DNA of 64,000 nucleotides from Hetaerina americana (taxonomy: Eukaryota; Arthropoda; Insecta; Odonata; Calopterygidae): the NCBI GenBank assembly GCA_022747635.1, contig JAKTNV010000014.1, forward strand, positions 12,347,610 through 12,411,609, read 5' to 3'. The notes beneath the pieces were generated by a model. The model was given only the letters and a program-made list of their open reading frames with translations. It searched no databases and had not been told where the DNA came from. Shown one piece after another: positions 60,790 to 64,000 of this stretch. The stretch's first letter is position 1. Each line of letters starts with the position of its first letter. The position numbers were made by a program, and so were the translations under genes.

Positions 60790-61265
60790 GGAACTATGTC
60801 GTTGAGGAAATTGATAAGCGTATGTTGGAAGCTTCCAAGAATTGGGTGTGGAGAGGAATGGAGGAAACAAAATGGGCTAAAAGAGACAGAAACGAAGAAA
60901 TGCAAACAAATGAAGGAAGGGTAGGGGATGAGAGAAGATTGTTGGGAGAAATTCGAAGGTAGTGAGAGAGTATGCAGGAGATATTGAAATACGAAGGGAT
61001 GTTGAAGACTGATACAATGGAGAATGTTGAGTAAGCGAGATAGAATTAGGCAAAGTTCTAGGAATTTGGACGGCGTGAAGAGTGTTTGAAAATAAGTTAA
61101 ACTTTATAAGTTTCTTGTATTAAAGAATTCTCGTGTTTGGTATGACGTGGAGCGTACCTTGAAAATGTTACCGTGCTTGGCCCCTAATAAACCATGGCAC
61201 TGTCTAGTAGTCCGATGGAGTCCATCTAAAACCTACCTCTGGCCAGCAGACTAATGCTGATAGTG
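60790..61265 (+). mobile_element. RTE-like LINE 3' end fragment
   Basis: Coding debris (NWVWRGMEETKWAKRDRNEE) matches [19 protein letters not shown] of the 38.9 kb copy. The end is TCCATCTAAAACCTACC at about 61221-61237. Confidence 0.7.
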
Positions 61266-63128
61266 TTTATTATTATCATTTTTCAGAGGCTATAAGATTT
61301 ATGAATAATTTTTTGGGTCCAGTTAAAAACATTGCTTAAAACATCGTATCGATTTACTGCTGACCTATAACAGCTGAGATATAACTTATGTGAATAATTA
61401 ATTAGTATTCATATTAGTTTCTACACCGTTGGTTTTCGGTTTTATCTGACCATCGTTGGTACGAGGTCTATATCACTAGTTAAACAATCTAATGCGATAA
61501 TTGCAGTAATTGTATCATTGCGATAATTTTCAAATCCCCGTTTGTTTTGGAAATATGTTAAACGAAACAACATTTTAAATGTAACTACTCAGGTCTTCTG
61601 AGGTATTTTCAAAGCAAAAATATTGCAAAACAAAATAATTTTATGCGCCTCACTTGGGGCGCAAAACACAATAACACCATACGCGATCACGATAATCGAT
61701 TTTTATCTTTTCGATTCCTAGGGAAACGTGTTTTAGGAAGAAAAAAAATATTTTTTTCACTATCGCACCTACTTTATCAATCTAGACTCCGCGATTGGTT
61801 TAAACCTCTGGCGATAGAATGTGTATGTATACGGCGCCCTTCGTTCCATCTGGTATGTACTTGTGGGCTCCTCAGCCATGCAAGATAGGCCGCCAACTCC
61901 TGGCCACCTCTGCCCGATCGTTATGACCTAACGGACTTCGCATCGCCTAATTGAAGTCGGCGTTTCAAAAGCTTTAATGAATGCAGAAGTTCACCGCTCG
62001 TGAGGGCCGCTGAGCAATCGGGTCGGCCGACTTGCGGAAGACGTTGATCTCACCTTCCCACGCTGCGGGAGTGATCACTTGTGCCCCATTTATGTTTTCT
62101 CATCGTCACAGGAACGCCTTTGTTAAGCGTCGCCGTTTTGTCATTATTAACTCCAATTTAGCCCATTGCACCCTTAAGTGTAAATCCTGGGACTAAAAAA
62201 CACTTCTGTGTCCGCAACGAAACTCATTGTAATTACATCAAGCAAACAAGGTCTTAATTTGTTGTGATCATAATTAGGCGCCCGCAAACGTACTATGTTT
62301 CGAAGATTATTTCAAAAGTTAATTATATTGTATTTTACTCGATAAAAATATGTAAGTAGGTCGTCGACGCTGTGTGTACATTGCGATATCTTATGTGCAC
62401 CACCTTTTGATGAAAATGTATATTTTTCCCAATATTAATAATTTAATTACTAGGTTACTGATTTAGCCTAAATTTAAGGAGCTCGAAAGATGACTCCTGA
62501 TTTATTAGGAATAGTGAATAACTTAATATATGAATATTTGAGAGTATACGCATGCAAAGCTTTTAAGTCACATTTGTTTATGGCTTTGGCTTTCGTGCCC
62601 TTCGCCATTGGCAGGAGAGGAAAGGTGACCTTTGATGTTCCTTATGACCAATTTTTTATATTTTATTGATGTCGAAATCATCGACATCCTGGACTTGACC
62701 AAGTGAAAACTTCATTCACACCAATGTCATACCAAAATAGGTTCTTCTTTGATAAATCAAGTCGTCCTTTTTCAAGGGTAGCACGGAGGCAGGCTGGTCG
62801 AAGCCTTGGGCGTCCGAAGCTACCTGCTTTATGCTGATAATGATAATGGCGCCGGCCTTCGATAAGGTTCAGTCGTCGTGTAGCAGAGCCCATTAGCCGA
62901 AGCGATAGACTATTCAAACATAACCTCGCAGCGTGCAAACACGTGGAGCGTATTTCGTGGAACACGCCCCATCCTCGCGCAGATATGAAATCTATCAGCG
63001 TCTCGTCCTTGTTTAACCCCAGAACTGCTCGCATGCTAAAATACCTCGTACATACTGACGTGGCATGAAGCATTACCTCCATACTAACTTTCGATTTCAA
63101 AACCTCTTGTTTTTCAACCCAAAAATTG
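61266..63128. other. no gene recognised, GC- and CpG-richer
   Basis: The part at about 61840-63000 is the most GC-rich stretch of the window. A 140-codon frame on minus (62678-63100) is open but has no recognised motif or supporting splice context; it may be chance. Confidence 0.45.
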
Positions 63129-63129
63129 G

Positions 63130-63372
63130 TTTTGATGCTTATCCCTAACTAAGCCCGACGAAGTGTGCACAGTTCACGTATTCAGGGCTAGACAGTTCTA
63201 GATTGAATATACCGTTCTTTCCCTTGAGTTTCCCTGCCGTTTGTCACGAAGTTCTGTTATTTAAGAGTATCGCGCCGCTTAGATTTAATGTGGGGTTATC
63301 CAAAGGCACCAACTGAGATTTAAACTCCCTGGTCAGTGGCCTAACGCTTTAACCATTAGGATACTCTTCTCT
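63130..63372 (-). mobile_element. diverged SINE, family 1 body with a different head
   Basis: The plus-strand left part (ACTAAGCCCGACGAAGTGTG, then TCAGGGCTAG) resembles the family 1 body. The minus-strand head has TCCTAATGGTTAAAGCGTTA (A-box-like) and GAGTTTAAATCTC (weak B box), unlike copies 1 and 2. Confidence 0.55.
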
Positions 63373-64000
63373 TAATTGTACCTTATTAATTCTCACCCTT
63401 ATTAATAACTCAACTTTAACCTTTATAGCATTCTGGTGGAGATAACGTGTTTCAATAATGCACATTTTAAATGTGTAACTATGTCACGTGCTAACAATTT
63501 TCCGCTTATTATTTTAAGTTACGAAGCATGCATTTTATGTATTAGAAAATTTCCCCTTTCCTTCGTGCAACGCCTGCTGCTTCCTGGGAGTGCATAATTC
63601 GTTGCATACGAGGAACGTTCCGTAAATAGTGACGATAAAATCTTTACTCTCTTGATTTGTGGCACACAAATAGAAAGTTTAAGGACGAGAGATTTACAAT
63701 AAAAATGTGATCAAAAATATTTTATTTGCATAATAAATTGTGCAATATTTGAATTTTATGTTCAATTATTTGCATAATGTGTAATGTATGTGTGATACAA
63801 CTTTCATTGGTTTGACTCAAATATCGCGATAGCCGCAGCCGTAGGCAACACGCGACGAGCAATGTAATACATTGAAATATTTGCTTTCGCCTGCGAATAA
63901 TACTACGTGAGGCTTTTTGAGAGTCTCTTCTTCCCTATAGCACAGACAGAATATGTTCACATGCTTAAAGAGGGGAGACAATAAATTTCAGGTGGAGATG
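63373..64000. other. right edge, no feature recognised
   Basis: I see no gene, repeat or motif I can name. Confidence 0.5.

Noticed and set aside
1..64000. CRISPR arrays, rRNA genes and bacterial operons
   Set aside because: No regularly spaced direct repeats of suitable size and no rRNA-like sequence. Gene structure is clearly eukaryotic.

Overview
The window is eukaryotic, most likely an arthropod and probably an insect. It is AT-rich, has spliceosomal GT-AG introns from 84 bp to 5.6 kb, and carries decayed mariner, RTE-like and R1/LOA-like non-LTR elements, a Penelope-like remnant and tRNA-derived SINEs. No bacterial operon, CRISPR array, rRNA or intact free-standing tRNA gene was seen. 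I cannot name the species.

Two protein-coding genes are supported, and they are head to head. On the minus strand, 34484 down to 8014, is a complete 13-exon gene for PEX5, the peroxisomal targeting signal receptor. All 12 introns are GT-AG, all phases agree, and the coding length is 2,061 nt (686 residues plus stop). On the plus strand, 35222 to 43008, is a 4-exon gene for a UPF0488 (C8orf33-like) protein of 207 residues. The start codons lie 737 bp apart, so the 34.5-35.2 kb interval is probably a shared bidirectional promoter. A third gene may enter from the left: positions 79-261 (plus) look like the last coding exon of a gene convergent with PEX5, but I do not recognise it.

Layout: 1-8 kb, PEX5 3' flank with two foldback repeats; 8-34.5 kb, PEX5, whose introns hold a 1.27 kb mariner, a Penelope-like GIY-YIG remnant, RTE fragments and two SINEs; 35-43 kb, the UPF0488 gene with an RTE-like LINE and a mariner relic in its long intron; 43-48.7 kb, a mariner relic, a degenerate local repeat and a ~4 kb R1/LOA-like LINE interrupted by a 288 bp element; 51.1-51.4 kb, a near-perfect palindrome flanked by a 12 bp direct repeat; 51.8-64 kb, gene-poor sequence with SINEs and RTE tails.

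Two patterns deserve attention. First, three palindromic elements (1.6, 2.8 and 51.2 kb) share a core that resembles the hammerhead-ribozyme motif known from Penelope-like elements. Second, CpG is scarce across both genes and about five-fold more frequent, by eye, right of about 51.8 kb. It is also locally raised at the shared promoter, as expected in a genome with gene-body methylation.
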